Positions 1-6,418 of a stretch of 10,879 nucleotides of DNA are shown here, piece by piece (the first letter of the stretch is position 1; the number at the start of each line of letters is the position of its first letter). The translations under genes were made by a program, and so were the position numbers. Location of the stretch: assembly GCA_003222375.1 (NCBI GenBank), contig QHVX01000271.1, forward strand, positions 1 to 10,879. The letters are read 5' to 3'. The notes below the pieces were generated by a model, which saw nothing but the letters and a program-made list of their open reading frames with translations, did not search any database and had not been told where the DNA came from. This DNA comes from Acidobacteriota bacterium (GTDB taxonomy: Bacteria > Acidobacteriota > Thermoanaerobaculia > Gp7-AA8).

Positions 1-1
1 C

Positions 2-514
2 GTTTGGCGCATCTTTCTGTTTTTCACCGAGGCCGGCGCGTTCGTGTTCGGGAGCGGACTGGCGATTGTGCCGTTTCTTTATGGCACTGTTGTCGAGCAA
101 TATCAATGGTTGACGCAGCGTGAGTTCGTGGACGCCGTCGCGGTGGCGATGATCACGCCCGGGCCGGTCGTCATCACGGTCGCGTTTATCGGCTATCTCG
201 TCGCAGGGCCGATGGGCGCGACCGCCGCGGCGATCGCGGTCTTTCTGCCGTGCTATCTCTTCGTCATCATTCCGGCGCCCTACTTCGAGCGCTACGCGAA
301 GAAAAAAGGAATCGCCGACTTCGTCGATGGCGTCACAGCCGCTGCCGTCGGCGCGATCGGCGGCGCGGCGATCGTGTTAGGCCGCCGCGCCATCGTCGAT
401 TGGAAGACCGCCGCGATCTGCGCGGTGGCATTCGCTCTCGTCATGTGGACGAAGAAGATCCCCGAGCCGATTCTCATCGGCGCTGCCGCGATCGCGGGGC
501 TGATCCTGCGATAA
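2..514 (+). CDS. chrA: Chromate transporter ChrA family, C-terminal part (5' end outside window)
   Basis: The frame is open from base 2, so the gene starts upstream of the window; the GTG at 44 is an internal valine, not a start. The visible 170 residues are very hydrophobic. They begin with a Phe-rich helix and an EAGAFVFGSGLAIVPFL stretch, followed by VDAVAVAMITPGPVVITVAFIGY with the TPGP motif that is typical of CHR domains. Several alanine/isoleucine membrane helices follow, separated by a basic loop (ERYAKKKG). In the family, ChrA proteins export chromate across the inner membrane; long forms have two CHR domains, and this would be the second. It ends 5 bp before the stop codon of the convergent gene, with no visible terminator hairpin between them. 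Family membership is fairly sure; the substrate (chromate) is by family only. Confidence 0.88.
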   Translation, partial: VWRIFLFFTEAGAFVFGSGLAIVPFLYGTVVEQYQWLTQREFVDAVAVAMITPGPVVITVAFIGYLVAGPMGATAAAIAVFLPCYLFVIIPAPYFERYAKKKGIADFVDGVTAAAVGAIGGAAIVLGRRAIVDWKTAAICAVAFALVMWTKKIPEPILIGAAAIAGLILR

Positions 515-519
515 CGCGA

Positions 520-966
520 TTACGGCCGCGGCGCAGCAGGTGTCATTGGCCGTGGATCGACGGATATGATCGTTGCGTTCTCCGGACGCCGGTTGCCGGC
601 CGCTGTCCGTGCTTCCCGCGATCCGTAGAACTTCAAAGTGATTGGATCGGTGCGCTCGGTGAGAGTGTCGAGTGCAGCGTAGTTCTGGTACGTCAGCACG
701 ATCCCCACGTTCCAATCCTCGGCATTCTCGGCGGTGGACTTTGTGAAGATTTGATAATTGGTGATGATTCCCTGTTTCTTGTATTCCTCGTAGATGGGTT
801 TCAGGTTCTGGCGCACATCTGCCCAGAATTCCGTCGTCCGCCCCGGTTTAATGCGAACGAGAGTGACTCGGGAGACGGGCCCCAACGTGAAATTCTCCTG
901 CGCCAGCATCGGCAAGGCTCCCAGAGTGACAAGAATCGCGATCACGAACAGCGGAAACCGCTTCAT
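520..966 (-). CDS. Small secreted protein of unknown function, possible alpha-beta barrel (NIPSNAP/Dabb-like)
   Basis: This 148-residue protein starts at the ATG at 966, chosen because a strong Shine-Dalgarno (AAAGGAGG, complement of 971-978) lies 4 nt upstream. The longer frame from 1077 would run across the divergent gene. Residues 1-23 form a Sec signal peptide (MKRFPLFVIAILVTLGALPMLAQ), so the mature protein is extracytoplasmic. The mature part reads VSRVTLVRIKPGRTTEFWADVRQ, then a charged helix (KPIYEEYKKQG), a strand (ITNYQIFTKST) and DWNVGIVLTYQNYAALD. That pattern of a strand, a long helix, and more strands resembles ferredoxin-like dimeric alpha-beta barrel proteins, but I see no catalytic signature. 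The tail is Pro/Arg-rich. It is divergent from the M20 peptidase gene, with a 60-bp shared promoter region. The gene is sure; the function is not known. Confidence 0.85.
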   Translation of the reverse strand: MKRFPLFVIAILVTLGALPMLAQENFTLGPVSRVTLVRIKPGRTTEFWADVRQNLKPIYEEYKKQGIITNYQIFTKSTAENAEDWNVGIVLTYQNYAALDTLTERTDPITLKFYGSREARTAAGNRRPENATIISVDPRPMTPAAPRP

Positions 967-1026
967 AACGCCTCCTTTTATGGGGAAACGCGACGGATTG
1001 TATCCCCCCTGCGATAATCGGCGGCC
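967..1026. promoter_or_regulatory. Divergent promoter region between the small secreted protein and the M20 amidohydrolase
   Basis: The 60-bp gap must serve both divergent genes. On the minus strand, TACAAT (complement of 997-1002) is a good -10 candidate that would give a leader containing the strong Shine-Dalgarno. On the plus strand, GATAAT at 1013-1018 lies only 8 nt before the ATG at 1027, which would give a transcript with almost no leader. No clear -35 consensus is visible for either. The assignment rests on motif and position only. Confidence 0.4.
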
Positions 1027-2307
1027 ATGAAATCGTTCGCTCTCGCGTTTTTTGTCGCCACATCGGCGTTCGCGCAATCGATCGACTCGATGATCGATCG
1101 CGAGTTACCCGCACTCGTCGAGACGTACAAGGCGTTTCACATCGCCCCGGAGTTGTCGAAGCAGGAAGAGAAAACATCCGCGACCGTCGCGGCGCGGTTG
1201 CGCGCACTCGGCTACACCGTCACGGATCACGTCGGCAAATACGAGGACACCGGCTCGACATGCTACGGCGTCGTTGCCGTGATGAAGAACGGCGACGGAT
1301 CGGTGCTCCTCGTTCGCACCGACATGGACGCGCTTCCGGTGCCCGAGAAGACTGGAGTGGCATACGCCAGTCAGAACGCGAACGTGATGCATGCGTGCGG
1401 ACACGACATTCACATGACGACGCTTCTGGGCACCGCGAGCATGCTCGCGCAGCTCAAGAGTCGATGGCACGGCACGGTGATGCTGATCGGACAACCGGCC
1501 GAAGAGGTCGTGCAAGGTGCTTCGGCGATGGTCCGCGATCAGCTCTACCAGCGATTTCCACGTCCTGACTTTGCGATCGCGTTGCATGACAACGCGTCGA
1601 TGCCGGCCGGCAAGATCGGCTACTGCCCGGGATACTTCATGTCGAATTCTGATTCCGTCAACATCACGGTTCGGGGTCTCGGCGGACATGGCGCGTCGCC
1701 ACAGAGCACGAAGGATCCGATCGTCGTGGCGTCGGAGATTGTCCTTGCGCTGCAGACCATTGTGAGCCGCGAGAATTCGCCGCTCGATCCGGTGGTGGTG
1801 ACGGTGGGATCGATTCACGGCGGCGCGAAACGCAATGTCATTCCCGATCAGGTCGAGCTGCTGCTGACTGTGCGGACCTACAAACCCGAGGTTCGCAAGC
1901 GAGTGCTGGCGTCAATTGAGCGCATTGCGAAAGGCATCGCGCTCGCGGCCGGGATTCCTGACGATCGCGCGCCGATCGTCGAGATGCAAAAGGCTGAATC
2001 GGCAGACGCGACCTACAACGATCCGGCGCTGACCGAGCGCCTCGCTCGCGCGCTCAAGCGCGACATGGGCGCCGATAACGTGGTGCAGATCGATCCGCTG
2101 ATGGTCAGCGAAGACTTCGGCCGCTTCGCCCTCGATCGCCAGATTCCGATCTGTATGTTGAACGTCGGGGCCGTCGATCCGGCAAAGATCGCATCGGGCG
2201 CGCGTCTGCCGTCGCTGCATTCGAGCGAATTCGCGCCTGTGCCCGAGCCGACCATCCGGGGAGGCGTGAAGGCGATGACCCTGGCAGTTTTGGAGCTGCT
2301 GCGTTAG
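1027..2307 (+). CDS. Secreted M20 family amidohydrolase/peptidase (hippurate/IAA-amino acid hydrolase-like, M20D)
   Basis: This 426-residue metallohydrolase has a short signal peptide (MKSFALAFFVATSAFAQ). The M20 signatures are in order: RTDMDALPVPEKTG with D99-M-D101; HACGHD at 122-127, giving the Cys124/His126 metal ligands usual in the M20D group; QPAEE at 156-160, with the general base and metal-ligand glutamates 159/160; H187 in ALHDN; the lid/dimerisation segment GGHGASPQ from 219; and the C-terminal ligand H398 in LHSSEFAP. The family hydrolyses N-acyl amino acids, aromatic acyl conjugates or small peptides; the substrate cannot be told from sequence. Length and motifs are intact, so it is likely active outside the cytoplasm. 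The ATG has no Shine-Dalgarno. Its TAG stop overlaps, on the other strand, the TAA used by the four-helix-bundle gene. Confidence 0.93.
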   Translation: MKSFALAFFVATSAFAQSIDSMIDRELPALVETYKAFHIAPELSKQEEKTSATVAARLRALGYTVTDHVGKYEDTGSTCYGVVAVMKNGDGSVLLVRTDMDALPVPEKTGVAYASQNANVMHACGHDIHMTTLLGTASMLAQLKSRWHGTVMLIGQPAEEVVQGASAMVRDQLYQRFPRPDFAIALHDNASMPAGKIGYCPGYFMSNSDSVNITVRGLGGHGASPQSTKDPIVVASEIVLALQTIVSRENSPLDPVVVTVGSIHGGAKRNVIPDQVELLLTVRTYKPEVRKRVLASIERIAKGIALAAGIPDDRAPIVEMQKAESADATYNDPALTERLARALKRDMGADNVVQIDPLMVSEDFGRFALDRQIPICMLNVGAVDPAKIASGARLPSLHSSEFAPVPEPTIRGGVKAMTLAVLELLR

Positions 2308-2705
2308 CCGGTTGTCGGGTTGTCAGGTTGTCGGGTTGTCTTTTTTCGCTCGCGTCCGCGGACATATGCGATCAGACCGCGCAATGGACTCGCGACCCTG
2401 CGAATCGACACTCGTAATTCGCCATACGGCTGATCCTCAAGAAACCCGAGTTCGTGAGCAGCGATCGCCTGCGCTTGTACCTCGTACAGCGAGCCCCGCG
2501 CCTGACTCAAGAACTGTCGCCACTCTCCCAGCGAAAGCCGCCCCTGACCTTCGGCGACATGGCTAACGACAGAAACCGACGCCTTTCGGATCTGCGCCGT
2601 TAGCCCGTATCGCTCATCTTTCGGAAAAGTCTCGGTCGTGCGGTAAACATCCACCATTAAAGCGACGGCACGCTTGAACACAATCAAGTCCTCGAAGTTC
2701 TTCAT
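2304..2705 (-). CDS. Four helix bundle protein (S23/IVS-encoded protein family, Avd-like fold)
   Basis: This 133-residue protein starts at the ATG at 2705 (MKNFEDLIVFKRA), which matches the usual start of the family; the frame extends upstream to 2759 but that extension has no family look. Further family marks are ETFPKDERYGLTAQIRKASVSVVSHVAEGQGR (the PxxExYGLTxQIRRAxxSxxxNIAEG region) and a helix with QFLSQARGSLYEVQAQAIAAHELGFL. The family was first described from intervening sequences in 23S rRNA genes and is structurally related to the Avd accessory protein of diversity-generating retroelements; its cellular role is mostly unknown. No rRNA or reverse transcriptase is present here. Odd: the last residues (KTTRQPDNPTTG) are encoded by the left 8-bp repeat array, and the TAA lies at the outer edge, overlapping the M20 stop. 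No ribosome binding site is visible. Confidence 0.85.
   Translation of the reverse strand: MKNFEDLIVFKRAVALMVDVYRTTETFPKDERYGLTAQIRKASVSVVSHVAEGQGRLSLGEWRQFLSQARGSLYEVQAQAIAAHELGFLEDQPYGELRVSIRRVASPLRGLIAYVRGRERKKTTRQPDNPTTG
2309..2340 (+). repeat. Left array: four tandem 8-bp units NGGTTGTC
   Basis: The units are CGGTTGTC (2309-2316), GGGTTGTC (2317-2324), AGGTTGTC (2325-2332) and GGGTTGTC (2333-2340). They are followed by six T residues. The first base alternates G/A, so the effective period inwards is 16 bp. On the minus strand it encodes the tail of the four-helix-bundle protein. Confidence 0.95.
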
Positions 2706-2768
2706 GGTTTGCTGGTGCAGGCAGGACGCGAGCGGAGTACGTAGCCACCAGTGCCACAAATCCTACTG

Positions 2769-2808
2769 GACAACCCGACAACCTGACAACCCGACAACCT
2801 GACAACCC
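2769..2808 (-). repeat. Right array: five tandem 8-bp units, inverted relative to the left array
   Basis: On the plus strand the units read GACAACCN, with N = C, T, C, T, C at 2776, 2784, 2792, 2800 and 2808. The innermost unit on both sides is GGGTTGTC when read towards the cassette interior, so the arrays are matched from the inside out and differ by one unit in length. The array ends one base before the stop codon of the debranching enzyme. Confidence 0.95.
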
Positions 2809-2809
2809 G

Positions 2810-4462
2810 TTATGCGCGCAGCTTGGCGACACACCGCAACACCTCCGCCACACTCCACGCCTGCGCGGCGCAGCCGCGTGGGTGGTAGGGCGGTTCGGCG
2901 TCGAAGACTTCGCTGATGCTTCCGACGCAGGCATCGCCGAGGTGAGGTTTGAATCCGTCGAGGAAGTGGAGGGCGCCGCTCAAGTCGCCTGGATGCACTT
3001 TCAACCACACGTCGATAAACGGTCCGATCAGCCATGCCCACACCGTCCCCTGGTGATATGCGGCGTCGCGGGCGCGTAGATCGCCGTCGTAGGCCGGCTT
3101 GTAGTCCGGATGATCCTGCGACAGCGATCGCAGCCCGAACGGCGTGAGCAGCTTCTCGCGCACCGCTTCGACCACGCGCTTCCATCGCGATTCGTCGAGG
3201 ACCGGGAAATCGAGAGAGAAGGAGAAGATCTGGTTAGGCCGAAACGCGGGATCGTCCGGGTCGACGACATCGTAAAGATGCTGACCTTGTTCATACCAGA
3301 AGCGTTTGTTGAACGACTCTCGGGCGCGATTTGCGTACGCGTCCATGCGTCGCGCCGTCGCGACATCGTCATGAATGACCAGCAACTGCTCGAGAATTCG
3401 CAGAGCGTTGTAGTACAGCGCATTGATCTCGACCGCTTTTCCGCGCCGCGGCGTCACCACCCACTCCTCGACCTTCGCGTCCATCCACGTGAGCTGATAC
3501 CCGTCCGCACCTTGCGACAGCAGGCCGTCGTTCGGATCGACATGAATGTTGAACAGCGTGCCGCGGATATGGTGATCGATGATGTCGACCAGCTTGGGGA
3601 TCAGCGTCCGCATCGTTTCGTGATCGTTCGTCGCGTTGAAGTAGCGCCAAACCGCGTGGAAGAACCACAGCGTAGCGTCGGCCGTGTGATACAGCCCGGC
3701 GTGCTCACCTTCCGGAAAAAGATTCGGGATCAGTCCGTCTTTGATGTAGGAGGCAAAGGTCCTGAGGATGTTGCCCGCTTCGCGATAACGGCCGGTCACC
3801 AGCGTCAACCCTTCCAGGCTGATCATCGTGTCGCGGCCCCAATCCGTGAACCAGTGATAGCCCGCGATGACCGTGCGCGGTTCGTCGCCCGCGGCGCGCA
3901 CGCGGGCCTCGTCGGCTACGCGGGTGTGCGGATGGATCAGGAACTGATCGGCGGCCAGCGCAAGCTGCGCGGGAAAGATCTTCTCCGGATTGACGCTGGC
4001 GATCGACAAGAGTCGCTGACGTCGTTCGATCTCTGCTTCATTGGCATTCGCAAAGGTGAGCGCCTTGATGATTTCCCACCGCTCGACTGAGGCCACGATG
4101 CCGGCGTCCTCGTCGATATGCAGCTCGGTCTCGATGACTCCGGGACTCCACAGCGGTCCTTCATATTCGTATCCGCGGCTCTTTTCGATTCGATACAAGA
4201 CGTGTTCGAAGACTCGGATGTCGTTTCGAAGCCGCGTATTTTTGCCGAGGAGCAGGAGGCGGAGGGCGGGGAAAGTGCGTTTGTCGTAGATCTCCAGCTC
4301 GCTCGTCTGCACCTCGCGCACGCCCCACGAGTCGGAGCGGTCCGTCAACAGACCTTCGTGCGGACGAAAGTGCAGCGAAGGGCGGACTTTCAACTTGAGT
4401 CCGGGCGGGCCCTCCAGCAGTCGGTAGACGATGTAGGTCGTGTTCTGGAGATGCGGCATCAC
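2810..4462 (-). CDS. Glycogen debranching enzyme (amylo-alpha-1,6-glucosidase), C-terminal fragment of a split gene
   Basis: The 550-residue frame begins GTG-ATG at 4462-4457 and continues a debranching enzyme whose N-terminus is in the upstream frame. It starts at MPHLQNTTYIVYRLLEGPPGLKLKVRPSLHFRPHE (end of the N-terminal beta-sandwich domain). It then enters the alpha/alpha-toroid catalytic domain: HWFTDWGRDTMISLEGL (203-219), LIPNLFPEG, YHTADATLWFFHAVWRY, TWMDAK (325-330), EINALYYNALRILEQL, GTVWAWLIGPFIDVWL and SEVFDAEPPYHPRGCAAQAWSVAEVLR (517-543). Acidic residues in these motifs are the expected catalytic and binding residues. The family removes alpha-1,6-linked glucose at branch points of glycogen-like polymers in the cytoplasm. 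The catalytic domain is complete. Separate translation could occur because the GTG/ATG overlaps the upstream TGA, but a domain piece of about 19 residues seems lost at the junction. Confidence 0.88.
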   Translation of the reverse strand: MMPHLQNTTYIVYRLLEGPPGLKLKVRPSLHFRPHEGLLTDRSDSWGVREVQTSELEIYDKRTFPALRLLLLGKNTRLRNDIRVFEHVLYRIEKSRGYEYEGPLWSPGVIETELHIDEDAGIVASVERWEIIKALTFANANEAEIERRQRLLSIASVNPEKIFPAQLALAADQFLIHPHTRVADEARVRAAGDEPRTVIAGYHWFTDWGRDTMISLEGLTLVTGRYREAGNILRTFASYIKDGLIPNLFPEGEHAGLYHTADATLWFFHAVWRYFNATNDHETMRTLIPKLVDIIDHHIRGTLFNIHVDPNDGLLSQGADGYQLTWMDAKVEEWVVTPRRGKAVEINALYYNALRILEQLLVIHDDVATARRMDAYANRARESFNKRFWYEQGQHLYDVVDPDDPAFRPNQIFSFSLDFPVLDESRWKRVVEAVREKLLTPFGLRSLSQDHPDYKPAYDGDLRARDAAYHQGTVWAWLIGPFIDVWLKVHPGDLSGALHFLDGFKPHLGDACVGSISEVFDAEPPYHPRGCAAQAWSVAEVLRCVAKLRA

Positions 4463-4794
4463 TCCAGCGAGAACTCCTCGAGGAATCCCGGTTCCGGATA
4501 GGCAATCTCTTTTCCGCCGCCGTGCTCGTCGCCGCTGAGCCGATAACAGACTGCGTCGGCTTCGATGACCTCCTCGAGATGGTTAAGCATCATCGTGCGC
4601 GCGAGCGGAGCGGGGAGCGCGGCAATCAGATGTCCGTGGAAGCGGCGCGTGCAGGCGCCGCCGACCGTTCCCGACGCGTAGCCGCCGAGGGCGTTGGTGA
4701 CGAGCCATTCGCGAGTGAGGAGCGCGTCGAGCGGATCGCCTCGCGTCCAGCCGAGCTGCACCGGTTGTGTTGCCGTCTGCGTAACTTTATTCAT
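4459..4794 (-). CDS. Glycogen debranching enzyme, N-terminal domain fragment (GDE_N) of the split gene
   Basis: This 111-residue piece starts at the ATG at 4794 (MNKVTQTATQPVQLGW), which lies just before the conserved domain; the longer frame to 5052 would invade the divergent gene. RGDPLDALLTREWLVTNALGGYASGTVGGACTRRFHGHLIAALPAPLARTMMLNHLEEVIEADAVCYRLSGDE is the typical N-terminal substrate-binding domain of bacterial/archaeal debranching enzymes. It stops with EEFSLE-TGA. In intact relatives a stretch with a conserved Pro-x-Trp strand and an LEKR motif follows before the Met-x-His-x-x-Asn-Thr segment; here that stretch is absent, and the next frame resumes at VMPHLQNTT. This points to a deletion of roughly 57-60 bp with a frame change, not a simple stop mutation. 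Together the two frames should be read as one broken or reorganised gene. Confidence 0.82.
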   Translation of the reverse strand: MNKVTQTATQPVQLGWTRGDPLDALLTREWLVTNALGGYASGTVGGACTRRFHGHLIAALPAPLARTMMLNHLEEVIEADAVCYRLSGDEHGGGKEIAYPEPGFLEEFSLE

Positions 4795-4869
4795 CGCGTC
4801 GCGGTACTTCCGTGCTGAACTTGTGCCCGCTCTCTTGCCGGAAATCTCATTAGGCGCCAAACTTGCGCT
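4795..4869. promoter_or_regulatory. Divergent intergenic region between debranching enzyme and coiled-coil/TPR gene
   Basis: The 75-bp gap must hold the start signals of both divergent genes. I see no good Shine-Dalgarno next to either start (GGAAG on the minus strand is 12 nt from the ATG) and no convincing -35/-10 pair. The promoter role is from geometry only. Confidence 0.3.
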
Positions 4870-6408
4870 ATGCGAAGGCGATTGGCGGTTCCGCTCGCGA
4901 TTCTGTCGCTCGTTTTTCTGACCGCGCAGTCGCCTGCTCCTGACGATCTGTTGCAGCGCGGACGGGATAGTTATCGCTCGGGCCATTACGCCGATGCCGT
5001 CAAGGATCTCTCGGCGGCCGCCGACGCGTTCCTGTCGCCGGCGAAAGTGCATGCGTATGTCACCACCGGCCAGCTCCCATCACTCGACAAATTCGAGACG
5101 GCGATCATCTATCTGGCGTTGTCGTATTCGAAGATGGGGAAGGATGCCGACGCGGCCGAACAGATTCGGCGGCTCAACGCCGCGGAAGCGATCGCGCCGA
5201 CTTTTTCGAAGCTGGCACAGCCGGCTGCACCTGCGGCGATTGCCGCTGCGCAGCGCGAAGCTGACCAGCGCGTGGCTGCGGCACGCGCGATAGCCGAGCA
5301 GGAAGACGATCTGCTGCAGCGCGGACGGGATAGTTATCGCTCGGGCCATTACGCCGACGCCGTCAAGGATCTCTCGGCGGCCGCCGACGCGTTCCTGTCG
5401 CCGGCGAAAGTGCATGCGTATGTCACCACCGGCCAGCTCCCATCACTCGACAAATTCGAGACGGCGATCATCTATCTGGCGTTGTCGTATTCGAAGATGG
5501 GAAAGGATGCCGACGCGGCCGAACAGATTCGGCGGCTCAACGCCGCGGAAGCGATCGCGCCGACTTTTTCGAAGCTGGCACTTGCGGACATTGCGGACTT
5601 CCAGGCGGTAGCGAAACGCGTCGCGCCTGGTACGCCGGTTCCAACGAGTGTGGCGACGGCGGTGACGGCTCCTACGCCTGCTCCACAGCCGGCTGCACCT
5701 GCGGCGATCGCCGCTGCGCAGCGGGAAGCCGATCAGCGCGTGGCCGCCGCGCGCACCACCGCGGAGCAGGAGGCAGAGCAACGCATCGCTACCGAACGCG
5801 CCGCGATCCAGAAGGCGGCCGACGAGAAGATCGCCGCCGAGCGGGAAGCGATCCGCAAAGAAGCGGATCGCGTCATTGCGGAAGCGCGTGCAGCGGCTGA
5901 GCGCGAAATGCAGGAGAAGATCGCCGCCGAGCGCGCCGCGATGCAGAAGACGATCGAGGAGCGGATCGCGTCCGAACGTGCTGCGCTGGAGCGCGAGACG
6001 CAGGAGCGGATCGCTGCCGACCGCCTGGCGGCGCAACGACAGTTCGAGTCGAATCCATTCACTGTGTTGCGAAGAGCGGAAGCGCTCGCGAGCTCCGGTC
6101 AGGTCGACGAAGCAAACACCACCTATCTGCGGTTATTGAATGCTCCCGACGTGTCGCGCGACGCGGTCGCAGCCGTCGCTACTGGTCTCTATCGGACGGG
6201 CGACTATCGCAACGCGCTTCGCGCGCTGCAGAAGATCGGAACATTTCTGAGAGGGGAGGAGGATCTCCGCTTCTACAAAGCGGTCGCGCTTTACGAAACG
6301 GGGAGCTATTCCGAAGCGAAGAAAGAACTGGCGTGCGCGCTTCCGTACATTCAGATGACCGACGACGTGTCGCGCTATCGCGTGAAGATCGAACAGACGA
6401 CTCCGTGA
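4870..6408 (+). CDS. Secreted repeat protein: duplicated N-terminal module, alanine/glutamate-rich coiled coil, C-terminal TPR-like domain
   Basis: This 512-residue protein has a signal peptide (MRRRLAVPLAILSLVFLTAQ). Domains in order: module A (25-116, DDLLQRGRDSYRSGHYADAVKDLSAA, TPR-like with GHYADAV), linker B (117-145, QPAAPAAIAAAQREADQR), module A' (146-237, same protein sequence as A), a Pro/Thr/Ala linker (238-272), B' (273-301), then a long charged heptad-rich helix to about 390 (repeats of IAAEREAI, IAAERAAM, IASERAAL). Last comes a TPR-like region (NPFTVLRRAEALASSGQVDEANTTYLRLL, GLYRTGDYRNALRALQKIG, FYKAVALYETGSYSEAKKEL). It probably acts as an extracytoplasmic scaffold; I do not recognise a named family for the whole. 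It is followed after 10 bp by the proline-rich membrane protein, likely in one operon. Confidence 0.88.
   Translation: MRRRLAVPLAILSLVFLTAQSPAPDDLLQRGRDSYRSGHYADAVKDLSAAADAFLSPAKVHAYVTTGQLPSLDKFETAIIYLALSYSKMGKDADAAEQIRRLNAAEAIAPTFSKLAQPAAPAAIAAAQREADQRVAAARAIAEQEDDLLQRGRDSYRSGHYADAVKDLSAAADAFLSPAKVHAYVTTGQLPSLDKFETAIIYLALSYSKMGKDADAAEQIRRLNAAEAIAPTFSKLALADIADFQAVAKRVAPGTPVPTSVATAVTAPTPAPQPAAPAAIAAAQREADQRVAAARTTAEQEAEQRIATERAAIQKAADEKIAAEREAIRKEADRVIAEARAAAEREMQEKIAAERAAMQKTIEERIASERAALERETQERIAADRLAAQRQFESNPFTVLRRAEALASSGQVDEANTTYLRLLNAPDVSRDAVAAVATGLYRTGDYRNALRALQKIGTFLRGEEDLRFYKAVALYETGSYSEAKKELACALPYIQMTDDVSRYRVKIEQTTP
4942..5218 (+). repeat. Internal direct repeat, copy 1 (277 bp)
   Basis: It matches 5305-5581 at an offset of 363 bp with only three differences, all synonymous (TTG/CTG, GAT/GAC and GGG/GGA). 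It encodes the first TPR-like module of the 4870 gene. Confidence 0.95.
5305..5581 (+). repeat. Internal direct repeat, copy 2 (277 bp)
   Basis: This is the second copy of the module. Unlike copy 1, it is followed by a distinct 105-bp linker (5581-5685) before the B' segment (5686-5772). The B and B' segments (5218-5304 against 5686-5772) differ at 13 of 87 positions. Confidence 0.95.
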
Positions 6409-6418
6409 TGCCTGTAGA

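Larger units (their letters stand above)
2308..2809. mobile_element. Candidate inserted cassette: four-helix-bundle gene bounded by inverted arrays of an 8-bp repeat
   Basis: About 500 bp lie between the M20 stop codon (2305-2307) and the debranching-enzyme stop codon (2810-2812). Both edges are arrays of NGGTTGTC, in opposite orientation, forming a perfect 31-bp inverted repeat (2310-2340 with 2769-2799). A second perfect 11-bp inverted repeat lies inside (CGCTCGCGTCC at 2347-2357, GGACGCGAGCG at 2724-2734), and one four-helix-bundle gene fills the middle. CGTTA occurs at both edges (2302-2306 and 2808-2812) and might be part of a target duplication, but it partly overlaps the repeat. No transposase is present, so any mobility would be in trans. 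That this is a mobile unit is inference from its architecture and exact fit between two genes. Confidence 0.5.

Noticed and set aside
2304..2705. 23S rRNA intervening sequence or a diversity-generating retroelement accessory gene
   Set aside because: No rRNA sequence flanks the gene, and no reverse transcriptase or template/variable repeat pair is seen in the window.
2748..2769. CCAGT/ACTGG hairpin upstream of the four-helix-bundle gene
   Set aside because: Only 5 bp with a 12-nt loop; expected by chance.
2769..2808. CRISPR array
   Set aside because: Units are 8 bp with no spacers; this is a simple tandem repeat.
3110..4090. Plus-strand 326-codon open frame
   Set aside because: It is antisense to the clearly conserved debranching enzyme catalytic domain, is Arg/Asp-rich and has no domain character.
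5443..6036. Minus-strand 197-codon open frame
   Set aside because: It mirrors the heptad-rich coding region of the coiled-coil gene; the repeats alone keep it open.
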